Shown here: positions 36,283 through 43,099 of the stretch, piece after piece
How positions within the stretch are numbered: the first letter of the stretch is position 1
Layout of the letters: the number at the start of each line of letters is the position of its first letter
Notes under the pieces: generated by a model
The model's input: the letters and a program-made list of their open reading frames with translations, nothing else
What the model was told of the DNA's origin: nothing
Databases searched by the model: none
Position numbers and translations under genes: made by a program
Assembly (NCBI GenBank): GCA_025936205.1
Contig: JAICTU010000002.1
Location: 1-64,000 of the forward strand
DNA length: 64,000 bases
Direction of reading: 5' to 3'
DNA from: Polyangiaceae bacterium
GTDB lineage: Bacteria > Myxococcota > Polyangia > Polyangiales > Polyangiaceae

Positions 36283-37503
36283 CCTGGGGATCGATGCCGG
36301 TGCAGCCACCGCTTCCCACTTGGTCGAGACCCGCTGCAGCTGCGGGTGGCTCACGAGCAGGTGCCAGACCACGGCGCACAGCCCCTCCGTGTGAGGCGTG
36401 ATGCGATCCGCGAACAGGGGCGGGATCACCACCGCCGCTTCGGCGCAGCGCGCCGTGTAGCCACCGTCTCGGCCCACGATGCCGAAAACCGGGGCGCCGC
36501 GCTCGCGCGCGCGATCGATGGCATGGACCAGGTTCGCGGACACGTTCTTCTCGCGGCTGCCTCCGCCGACCGAAAACACCAGCAGGCCGTCCTTGGCGCT
36601 CAGTCGCGACACGTCGAGCCAGGCCGCAAACACCGTCTCCCAGCCCTCGTCGTTGGTGCGCGCGGTCAGCTCGGACACGTTATCCGTGGGCGCGTACGCT
36701 TCGATGCCGCACAGCTTGCGGAAGTCGTTGACGGCGTGGCTGGCGTGCCCTGCCGAGCCTCCCACGCCCAGGATGAAGAGGCGACCGCCGCGTTCGCGCA
36801 CGGCGGCGAGCCCGCTCGCCACGCGCTCGACGGCCGCCGCATCCAGGGCGTGTACCAGGGTGACCGTTTCTGCGAAGAAGTGCCGCGCGAAGCTGTCCGC
36901 GGGCCCCGGCGCCGTGACTCGTTCCACGAACTCGGAGAGCGAGCCGAGCCACAGGGAAGGGGAGACCCCGCGCTCGGCGAGCAGGTTCGCCACATCGGGC
37001 TTGCGCGCGGCGAGCAGCACCGTCTCCAGGCCCAGGGCAGCGCCTGCCTGGACATCGGTGATGCCGTCGCCCACCATCCAGGTACGGGCGGGCGCGGAGC
37101 CGTGCGCTGCCAGCGCTTGCTCGAGCAGCCCCGTGCGCGGCTTGCGGCAAGAGCACTGGTCCTCTGCGCGGTGCAGGCACAGGTGCGAGCTCGCGATCAC
37201 GGCGCCCTCGATCTGCGCCGCAGCGATCACCTTCTCATGGACGGCTTCGAGGTTGGCGCGCGTGGTCTTGCCCTTGGCGGCCGCCGGCTGGTTGGAGACG
37301 ATGCGCAACACGAATCCAGCGCGGGTCAGGTGCGCCAGCGCCGAGGAGACGCCGGGCAAGAGCTGCACCTGGTTCGGGTGGAGCGGGCTGTCCGCCGTCC
37401 CGTGCTCGGCATCCACCACGAGCGCATTCAATACGCCATCCCGGTCCAACAGGATGAGGCCCGCCGTGGGGGCGGGCCCCGCAGAATGGTCGCCGCCGTT
37501 CAT
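36268..37503 (-). CDS. gmhB-gmhA: GmhB-GmhA fusion: heptose bisphosphate phosphatase plus SIS isomerase
   Basis: This 411-aa cytosolic fusion covers two steps of heptose synthesis. Residues 1-180 are a HAD phosphatase of the GmhB type: nucleophile Asp20 and acid Asp22 in LLDRDGVLN, SNQ motif II, the zinc loop CLHRAEDQCSCRKP and VGDGITDVQAG. Residues about 200-395 are a SIS domain of the phosphoheptose isomerase type (ILGVGGSAGHASHAVNDF, SVGGGSREKNVSANLVHAI, GRDGGYTARCAEAAVVIP). The isomerase converts sedoheptulose 7-phosphate to D-glycero-D-manno-heptose 7-phosphate, and the phosphatase removes the 7-phosphate from the 1,7-bisphosphate. These are normally separate proteins. It overlaps the transaldolase by 4 nt and ends a four-gene operon. 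Confidence 0.88.
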   Translation of the reverse strand: MNGGDHSAGPAPTAGLILLDRDGVLNALVVDAEHGTADSPLHPNQVQLLPGVSSALAHLTRAGFVLRIVSNQPAAAKGKTTRANLEAVHEKVIAAAQIEGAVIASSHLCLHRAEDQCSCRKPRTGLLEQALAAHGSAPARTWMVGDGITDVQAGAALGLETVLLAARKPDVANLLAERGVSPSLWLGSLSEFVERVTAPGPADSFARHFFAETVTLVHALDAAAVERVASGLAAVRERGGRLFILGVGGSAGHASHAVNDFRKLCGIEAYAPTDNVSELTARTNDEGWETVFAAWLDVSRLSAKDGLLVFSVGGGSREKNVSANLVHAIDRARERGAPVFGIVGRDGGYTARCAEAAVVIPPLFADRITPHTEGLCAVVWHLLVSHPQLQRVSTKWEAVAAPASIPRSDGV

Positions 37504-38243
37504 AGCTGGAAGCCCGCTTTCTTTGCGTCGTCGTGGAACATCTTCACCGTGTCCAGAGAGAGCTCGGTCAGATTCTTGGCGCGCAGCCGCTGCAGCTTTG
37601 CCAGTAGATCGTCGGTCACCGTGATGATGTGACAGCCGCAGGCGTCCGCCTGGTAGATGTTCAGTACTTCGCGCGGGCTAGCCCACAGCACGCGAGCGCC
37701 GGGCAGCTCGCTGAAATCCTGCACCGCCTGGGCCATCACCGGAACCGGATCTACGCCGGTATCGGCAATGCGCCCGGCGAACACGGAGATGATCACGTCG
37801 TCGGCAGGCCGCATGAGCGCCTGGACCGACAGCCACTGCTCTCGCGTCAGGATGGCCGTGACGTTCAGTTTCACCCGTTGCTCGAGCAGCGTCCGGATCA
37901 CGCCTAGCGCGGGCTCACCGCGCGTGTTGGTGATCGGGATCTTGACGTTGACGTTGTGACCCCACGACGCGATGAGCCGCGCCTGCCGATCCATCTCCGC
38001 GAAGTCATCGGAGAAGACCTCGAAGGAGACGGGCAGCTCCCGGATCACCTCCAGCACTTCACGCGCAAAGGCCGCGTAGTCGCGGATGCCGGCCTTGGCC
38101 ATCAGCGTGGGGTTGGTGGTGAAACCATGCACGAAGCCTTCGCGATAGCGGCTCAGCATCGCGCCGACGTCCGCGCCGTCCGCGAAGATGGCGATACGCA
38201 GCTCGGGCGCCTTGGGTTGTATGGCTGCTGCTGCTGAAGTCAT
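37500..38243 (-). CDS. Transaldolase-family protein
   Basis: This 247-aa TIM-barrel aldolase is related to transaldolase/fructose-6-phosphate aldolase. The N-terminus IAIFADGADVGAMLSRY and GFTTNPTLMAKAG match the substrate phosphate loop, and the Schiff-base Lys is in HNVNVKIPITNT. NVTAILTREQ and the final SPREVLNIYQADACGCHIITVT follow the family order. Within this operon the likely role is to make or balance sedoheptulose 7-phosphate, the entry substrate of the heptose pathway. Its start and stop each overlap the neighbouring genes by 4 nt. Subfamily and reaction direction are not certain. Confidence 0.82.
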   Translation of the reverse strand: MTSAAAAIQPKAPELRIAIFADGADVGAMLSRYREGFVHGFTTNPTLMAKAGIRDYAAFAREVLEVIRELPVSFEVFSDDFAEMDRQARLIASWGHNVNVKIPITNTRGEPALGVIRTLLEQRVKLNVTAILTREQWLSVQALMRPADDVIISVFAGRIADTGVDPVPVMAQAVQDFSELPGARVLWASPREVLNIYQADACGCHIITVTDDLLAKLQRLRAKNLTELSLDTVKMFHDDAKKAGFQL

Positions 38244-39019
38244 CCGCGTTCCTCCCTCTCGAGCTGCTGTGTCGTCGAGCTGGCCTTCCCGAGGAAGGCC
38301 TCCAGATCCGCCAGGCCTTGCACCGAGCCGATCTCGTAGAAGCGCTCTGCTACCTCGTAGGCGGCGAGAGCGCCTTCGCGGGAGAGCGCGTGTAGCACGT
38401 CGGCGAGGTCGGCGCGAGCGCCCGCGGGGACGCGCTCCTCGATCACGCGCCGCTCGAAAGCCAGCAAGCCGTAGTCGATGTGCTGCATGCGCGCAGCGTC
38501 GGCCGCGCTCGGCCGCTTGTCGTACAGCTGGATCACCCCGCCATCGACGATGGTGTTACTCTTGTCCCAGCGGCCCTGATTGCGGACCACGCTCATCATC
38601 GCCGGCGCCCCGGCGTGCTCGAAGGCCCGAGCGAAAGCGCCGAAGTCGATGGGCAGGTAGGAATCGCCGTAGGTGAGCAGAAAACGCTCGCGCAAGGCGC
38701 CGGCATCCAGCGCGAAGCGCAGCGCGCCGCCTGTGCCGCGCAATACCTCGCCCTCATCTACGCAGCGCACCCGCAGCCCATATTGCTCCCCGCTGCCGAC
38801 GTGTTCGCGCAGCTGCGAGCCCAGGTAACCGATCGAAAGCACGACTTCCTCGACCCCGTGGGCCCCGAGCCAGCCGAGCTGATGATCGATGAAGGGCGTG
38901 CCGTTCACCGGCAGCAACGCCTTGGGCACACCGGCGTTCAAGTGCCGCACCCGCGTACCGAGGCCGCCCGCGAGGATCAGGCACTGAACCCGCATGCTGG
39001 AGTCCTCGGCGCCGCTCAA
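38240..39019 (-). CDS. hddC: Heptose-1-phosphate nucleotidyltransferase (HddC-like)
   Basis: This 259-aa Rossmann-type sugar-nucleotide transferase has the N-terminal signature LILAGGLGTRVRHL with a conserved Lys in VPKALLPVNGTPFIDHQL. The later motifs ERFLLTYGDSYLPID and AERFYEIGSVQGLADL are also family-like. By context it joins D-glycero-D-manno-heptose 1-phosphate to GTP to give GDP-heptose. The closest families are HddC and glucose-1-phosphate thymidylyl/guanylyltransferases, and base preference cannot be read. The first nine residues before MRVQCLILAGG are probably an extension, because Met9 would also start the domain. It overlaps the kinase upstream and the transaldolase downstream by 4 nt each. 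Confidence 0.85.
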   Translation of the reverse strand: MSGAEDSSMRVQCLILAGGLGTRVRHLNAGVPKALLPVNGTPFIDHQLGWLGAHGVEEVVLSIGYLGSQLREHVGSGEQYGLRVRCVDEGEVLRGTGGALRFALDAGALRERFLLTYGDSYLPIDFGAFARAFEHAGAPAMMSVVRNQGRWDKSNTIVDGGVIQLYDKRPSAADAARMQHIDYGLLAFERRVIEERVPAGARADLADVLHALSREGALAAYEVAERFYEIGSVQGLADLEAFLGKASSTTQQLEREERG

Positions 39020-39996
39020 TCCTGCACCAGCACCTTCGAGCCTTCGTGATCGAACCCGAACCGCACCTCGGTGAGCCCCTGATCGGCCATGGCCCTGCGC
39101 AAGCGCGCCCGGTCTTCCGCATAAAAGAGCAAGAAGCCGCCGCCGCCTGCGCCCACCAGCTTGCCGCCCAGCGCGCCGTTTTCCCGCGCCGCGTCGTACC
39201 AGCGGTTGATCGAGTCGTTGCTCATGCCCTGGGAGCGGCGCCGCTTGTGCTCCCAGTGCTGGTTCAAGATCTCCGCGTAGTCACGCAGGCGCCCGCCCTC
39301 CAGCGCGGCCTTGCTGGCCAGGCCGAGTTGCTTGGTGAAGTGCAGGTTTTCGAGCATGGAGCTGTCAGACTGCACGGTGCGCTTCGCCTGGTCCTCGAGC
39401 ACCGAGCCCGCGCTGCGCGAGTAGCCGGTGAAGAACATCAGCAGGTTGTCTTCGAGATCGTGCAGCGTGTCGGGATGCATGCGCAGCGGAGTGACCGTCA
39501 CGGAGCCGCTGCGGTCAAACTCCAGGCACATCACACCGCCGAACGCAGCGATGTACTGGTCCTGCTTGCCCACCGGCTCCTGCAGCAGCTCGATCTCGAT
39601 ATGACAGGCCTCTTCCGCCAGATCCTTGGTGGCGATGGGCTCGCGCTTCAGCGCGTACAGCGCGCGCAGTAACCCGACCGTGAACGTCCCCGACGACCCC
39701 AGACCAGTTCCCGCGGGGATGTCGGCCATGCTGGCGATCTCGATGTTGGGCTGGATGTCGTGCAGGCGCAGCGCGGTGCGGAAGATCGGATGCTTGATCT
39801 GCTCGATGGAATCCACCGTTTCCATGTGCGAGTACTTGATCATGTAGCTCGGCACGAAAGCCCGGTGGATGGTGATATAGATGTACTGGCGGATCGCCGC
39901 CGAGATCACGAAGCCGCCGAAGCGCTGGTAATAAGACGGGAGATCGGTGCCACCCCCGCCCAGGGAGATTCGCAACGGCGTGCGCGTGATGAGCAC
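39016..39996 (-). CDS. hddA: D-glycero-D-manno-heptose 7-phosphate kinase (HddA-like)
   Basis: This 326-aa GHMP-superfamily kinase adds the 1-phosphate to D-glycero-D-manno-heptose 7-phosphate. Motifs: RTPLRISLGGGGTDLPSYY at the N-terminus, the ATP loop PAGTGLGSSGTFTVG, QDQYIAAFGG (the conserved acidic/Gln motif) and the C-terminal GKLVGAGGGGFLLF. These match the HddA/D-glycero heptose kinase group rather than galactokinase or fucokinase. It is the first gene of the GDP-heptose operon, and its stop overlaps the hddC start. The 151-bp gap upstream contains the operon promoter, but I see no clear -35/-10 or hairpin there. Confidence 0.88.
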   Translation of the reverse strand: MLITRTPLRISLGGGGTDLPSYYQRFGGFVISAAIRQYIYITIHRAFVPSYMIKYSHMETVDSIEQIKHPIFRTALRLHDIQPNIEIASMADIPAGTGLGSSGTFTVGLLRALYALKREPIATKDLAEEACHIEIELLQEPVGKQDQYIAAFGGVMCLEFDRSGSVTVTPLRMHPDTLHDLEDNLLMFFTGYSRSAGSVLEDQAKRTVQSDSSMLENLHFTKQLGLASKAALEGGRLRDYAEILNQHWEHKRRRSQGMSNDSINRWYDAARENGALGGKLVGAGGGGFLLFYAEDRARLRRAMADQGLTEVRFGFDHEGSKVLVQD

Positions 39997-40147
39997 TAGG
40001 TCGCCTCGAAGACGAAAGGGCCAGCCATTTGGATGGGCTGATCTTTTAGTGTGTCCTCTTGCCTCGGTCTAGTTCGGTGCCCTATCAGCCTCGGAGGGGG
40101 TGAGCGGTCACTGGGCCAATTGGAGCTGGCAGTGTTGGCGAACCCCG

Positions 40148-40753
40148 TTACGGAGCCATCCCCCGCAGGCAGTAGATCTTTTCGCGACCGCCCGGGATCA
40201 GCGCGCTGTGCTCGATCGCGCCCGGGTAGTGCTGGGCAAAGAAGGCGTCGAGGCTGGCCTCGTCGAAGCGGTGCTGGGCGTGGCCGCTGCCGGGATCGGC
40301 GCTGCGCTGCGCGAGCCAGCGGATCAGCGGGTTGGGGGAGCTCGAGAGATTGCGCACCGGCTCCGCGACGATCAGCGTGTGGCGCGCGGAAGCCAGCAGG
40401 CGCCCGACGATCGCCGGGTGGTCGGGCATGAACTGGTACAGGCTGGCGTGCAGGAGCACGATGTCGGCGGCAGGCACCGGGTCCTTGCGCAGGTCGAAGC
40501 GCTCCATCGCGATGCCGCGCGCCCGAGCGTGGGCGATGAAGCCGTCGTTGTACTCGCCCGCGCGGTAACGGACGCCGCGCGCCTTCAAGTGGTGCTGGTA
40601 CAGGTAGGCGTCACCGGCGCAGGCCTCGAACACATCGGCGCCGTCGGGGATCAGTTCCGAGAGAGCCTGGTAGCGCGCCGCGTAGCCGCCGCCGTAAATC
40701 AGGCGCATCAGCAGCTGATAAATGGCGGGATGCGAGTAGATCAGGCTGCTCAT
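40148..40753 (-). CDS. SAM-dependent methyltransferase-like protein
   Basis: This 201-aa protein starts at ATG 40753 (MSSLIYSHPAIYQLL). A class I methyltransferase core is suggested by DVFEACAGDAYLYQHHL, a Gly-poor motif I, then RYRAGEYNDGFIAHAR with the acidic ribose contact and ADIVLLHASLYQFM as motif IV. Motif I lacks the usual GxGxG, so the call is moderate. Translation is coupled to the glycosyltransferase upstream (ATGA overlap), so it probably modifies the same glycan or lipid-linked sugar. It ends 151 bp from hddA. Confidence 0.6.
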   Translation of the reverse strand: MSSLIYSHPAIYQLLMRLIYGGGYAARYQALSELIPDGADVFEACAGDAYLYQHHLKARGVRYRAGEYNDGFIAHARARGIAMERFDLRKDPVPAADIVLLHASLYQFMPDHPAIVGRLLASARHTLIVAEPVRNLSSSPNPLIRWLAQRSADPGSGHAQHRFDEASLDAFFAQHYPGAIEHSALIPGGREKIYCLRGMAP

Positions 40754-41751
40754 CGCGGGCCCCACTTGTCGACCGACACTGGCGCCTGGGGCGCAGGCAC
40801 GCCGGGATGGACGATGCGCTCGCCCACCACGTACTGCGGACCTTGATTTACGTTGAGGTGCGTGCGGCCCACGTACTCGCCGAGCACACCGAGCGTCATC
40901 AGCTGAAAACCGCCCAGCACCAGGATGCTGACGATCAGCGACGCCCAGCCGATGGCCGTGGCGCCGAGCGTCGGGTCGTTCAGGCGCCAGACCAGGAAGC
41001 CCAGCGCGAGCAGCAGGCCCACGCTGGCGATGAACAGCCCTGCGAAGGTGGCGATACGCAGCGGCACCACCGAGAAGTTGGTCGCCAGGCGCGCCCAGAC
41101 GGCCACAGACTTCCAGAACGTATAGTTGCTGCGGCCGCGCAGGCGCGGGTGGTGTTGCACCACGATCTCGGCGATGCTGGCGGTGGTCCGGAACAGCAGG
41201 CCGTCCACGTAAGGATATGGGCCACGATACTGGATCAGCGTGGACACCACGTCTGCCGCCACGATCTTGTACGGGGAAATGTTGATCTCCGGCGGCTTGT
41301 GCAGGACGATCTCCGCGACCTTGCCGTTGAACCAGCTGCCCAGGTTCTTCCAGCCCTTCTGGTGGGTGCGGCGGTATCTGGCGTAGACGACGTCGTAGCC
41401 TTCGCGCAGCTTGGCGAGCAGCGCCGGCATGTCCGCCGGGTCGTGCTGCAGGTCATCGTCCATGATCACGATGGCCTCACCGCGCGCGGCGTTCATGCCC
41501 GCCATGATGGCGTTGTCCTGACCAAAGTTCTTGCGCAGCCGGACGCCGATGACCGCCGGGTCTCGCGCCACGACCTCCTGAATGGCTTCCCAGGAACGGT
41601 CGGGGCTGAAGTCATAGACCAGCACCAGCTCGTAGCGCAGCGCATGCTCCTGGCACGCGCTCGCGACACGCTCCGCCAGCTCGGCCACGCAATCTTGGCT
41701 GCCGTAGACCGGGACCACGACGGAAAGCGTGGGGCGATTCGTTTCGGACAT
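40750..41751 (-). CDS. Family 2 glycosyltransferase, GtrB/ArnC-like
   Basis: This is a 333-aa polyprenyl-phosphate glycosyltransferase of the DPM1/GtrB/ArnC type. The N-terminal GT2 domain begins LSVVVPVYGSQDCV and continues VYDFSPDRSWEAIQEV, NFGQDNAIMAGMNAARGE and IVIMDDDLQHDP, the metal-binding DDDLQHDP being canonical. Two C-terminal transmembrane helices (FAGLFIASVGLLLALGFLVW; IVSILVLGGFQLMTLGVL) fit the family. It would load a sugar onto undecaprenyl phosphate on the cytoplasmic face, for GtrA to flip. ATG 41751 is preferred over an in-frame upstream Met (41778). It is first in a two-gene operon with a methyltransferase. Confidence 0.88.
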   Translation of the reverse strand: MSETNRPTLSVVVPVYGSQDCVAELAERVASACQEHALRYELVLVYDFSPDRSWEAIQEVVARDPAVIGVRLRKNFGQDNAIMAGMNAARGEAIVIMDDDLQHDPADMPALLAKLREGYDVVYARYRRTHQKGWKNLGSWFNGKVAEIVLHKPPEINISPYKIVAADVVSTLIQYRGPYPYVDGLLFRTTASIAEIVVQHHPRLRGRSNYTFWKSVAVWARLATNFSVVPLRIATFAGLFIASVGLLLALGFLVWRLNDPTLGATAIGWASLIVSILVLGGFQLMTLGVLGEYVGRTHLNVNQGPQYVVGERIVHPGVPAPQAPVSVDKWGPR

Positions 41752-41814
41752 GCCGCAGAAGCCCGCGGACGGTGGCACGGCCGACCCGGATCGTCAATCG
41801 GATATACTGGCCCC

Positions 41815-42240
41815 ATGCTGGACCTGCTGGTGAACATCGACGTGGAGGATCTGGGGCGAGCCACCAAGTTTTACACGGAGGCCTTCGAGCTGCGCGTCGG
41901 GCGCCGGTTCGGCGAAGGCGCCATCGAACTGCTCGGTGCGCCGGTGCCGCTGTACTTGTTGGTCAAGGCCGAGGGCACGACGCCGTTTGCGGCCGCGCCA
42001 GCGGCTCGCATTTACCGGCGGCACTGGACCCCGGTGCATCTCGACTTCGTGGTTCAGGATCTCGAGCAGGCGCTGGTTCGTGCCCAGGCGGCGGGGGCGA
42101 TCCGCGAAGGCCAGGTGGAGCAGCACGCCTGGGGCAAGCTGGCCTTGCTCGCGGATCCGTGGGGAAATGGCTTCTGTTTGCTGGAGCTGGTGGGGCGGGG
42201 CTATGACGAGATTGCCGAGGCGCGTAACACTTCTTCATGA
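41815..42240 (+). CDS. VOC/glyoxalase-family protein
   Basis: This 141-aa protein of the vicinal oxygen chelate fold has two beta-alpha-beta-beta-beta modules. It starts LLVNIDVEDLGRATKFYTEAFEL and ends with the common DPWGNGFCLLEL. Possible metal ligands are in VHLDFVVQDLEQAL (His) and CLLEL (Glu). It could be a glyoxalase, an antibiotic-resistance or a dioxygenase-type protein; the sequence does not decide. A TATACT box 7 bp upstream of the ATG hints at a nearly leaderless transcript. It is followed, after 43 nt, by an SDR gene in the same direction. Confidence 0.78.
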   Translation: MLDLLVNIDVEDLGRATKFYTEAFELRVGRRFGEGAIELLGAPVPLYLLVKAEGTTPFAAAPAARIYRRHWTPVHLDFVVQDLEQALVRAQAAGAIREGQVEQHAWGKLALLADPWGNGFCLLELVGRGYDEIAEARNTSS

Positions 42241-42283
42241 AAGAAATGGCAGCCCCTCATGCGCTCGAGCCCAGACTGGATGC

Positions 42284-43057
42284 ATGCAAGACATCCAGTA
42301 CCGAGAGTTCAGCGATCGAGTGGTATGGGTCACCGGCAGCTCGCGCGGGATCGGCGCGGCCATCGCGCGCGCATTTGCGCGGCACGGAGCCCGGGTGGCG
42401 GTGCACGGGCGAGATGCCGAAGCCGCCAGGGCCGTCTGCCGGCAGATCGAGGAAGACGGCGGGCGCGCGTTCGCGGTGCTCGGTGAGCTGACGAGCTTCG
42501 CCGAGGTGGACGCGCTGCGCGGGCGTGTGGAGCGCGAGCTCGGCCCGATCGAGGTTGTGGTGGCCAACGCGGGCGGCGGGCACGCTCCGCCCGGTCCGAT
42601 CGAGGAGCTGTCGGAAGCAGGCTGGCGCACGTCCATCGACGGCAATCTGACCTCCACGTTCCTGACGCTGAAGAGCGTGTTACCGGGCATGAAACAGCGG
42701 CGAGCGGGCAACATCATCACGGTCTCTTCCGCCGCCGGGCGGCGCCCCCATGCGCGCTCACCGATCGCGTATGCGGCCGCCAAGGCCGGGCTGTGTCGGT
42801 TCACGCAGGACGTCGCTCTGCAGGTCGGCGAGTTCGGGATCCGCGTCAACTGCATCGCGCCGGAGACCATCCTGACGGAGCGCAATCAACAGCGCATCCC
42901 GGACGCGCAGCAGGCGATGCTGGTCGATGCGCATCCCATCCGGCGGCTGGGCACGCCCGACGACATCGCGGACGCCGCGCTGTTCCTCGCGTCCGGGGGC
43001 TCGGCGTGGATCACCGGTGTGGTGCTCGATGTCGCGGGCGGTGCCGTGATGGTGTAA
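42284..43057 (+). CDS. Short-chain dehydrogenase/reductase (FabG-like)
   Basis: This 257-aa NAD(P)-dependent oxidoreductase of the classical SDR family has the cofactor motif VTGSSRGIGAAIARAF, the NAG motif in VVVANAGGG and the catalytic Ser in ITVSSAAG. Tyr/Lys lie in YAAAKAGLCRF, and the C-terminal ITGVVLDVAGGAVMV is the usual end. The Arg in HGRDAEAAR after strand 2 suggests NADPH preference. The substrate is unknown. ATG 42284 (MQDIQYREF) is chosen over upstream frames. It probably shares a transcript with the VOC gene. Confidence 0.92.
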   Translation: MQDIQYREFSDRVVWVTGSSRGIGAAIARAFARHGARVAVHGRDAEAARAVCRQIEEDGGRAFAVLGELTSFAEVDALRGRVERELGPIEVVVANAGGGHAPPGPIEELSEAGWRTSIDGNLTSTFLTLKSVLPGMKQRRAGNIITVSSAAGRRPHARSPIAYAAAKAGLCRFTQDVALQVGEFGIRVNCIAPETILTERNQQRIPDAQQAMLVDAHPIRRLGTPDDIADAALFLASGGSAWITGVVLDVAGGAVMV

Positions 43058-43076
43058 GCCGGACGGCGTGTCCGGC
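43058..43076. terminator. Hairpin between convergent SDR and heparinase-like genes
   Basis: GCCGGAC (43058-43064), a 5-nt loop and GTCCGGC (43070-43076) form a perfect 7-bp stem directly after the SDR stop at 43057 and before the heparinase-like stop at 43100. No T-run on either strand. Confidence 0.45.
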
Positions 43077-43099
43077 GTGGCGCTGGACAGTGGCGCCGG

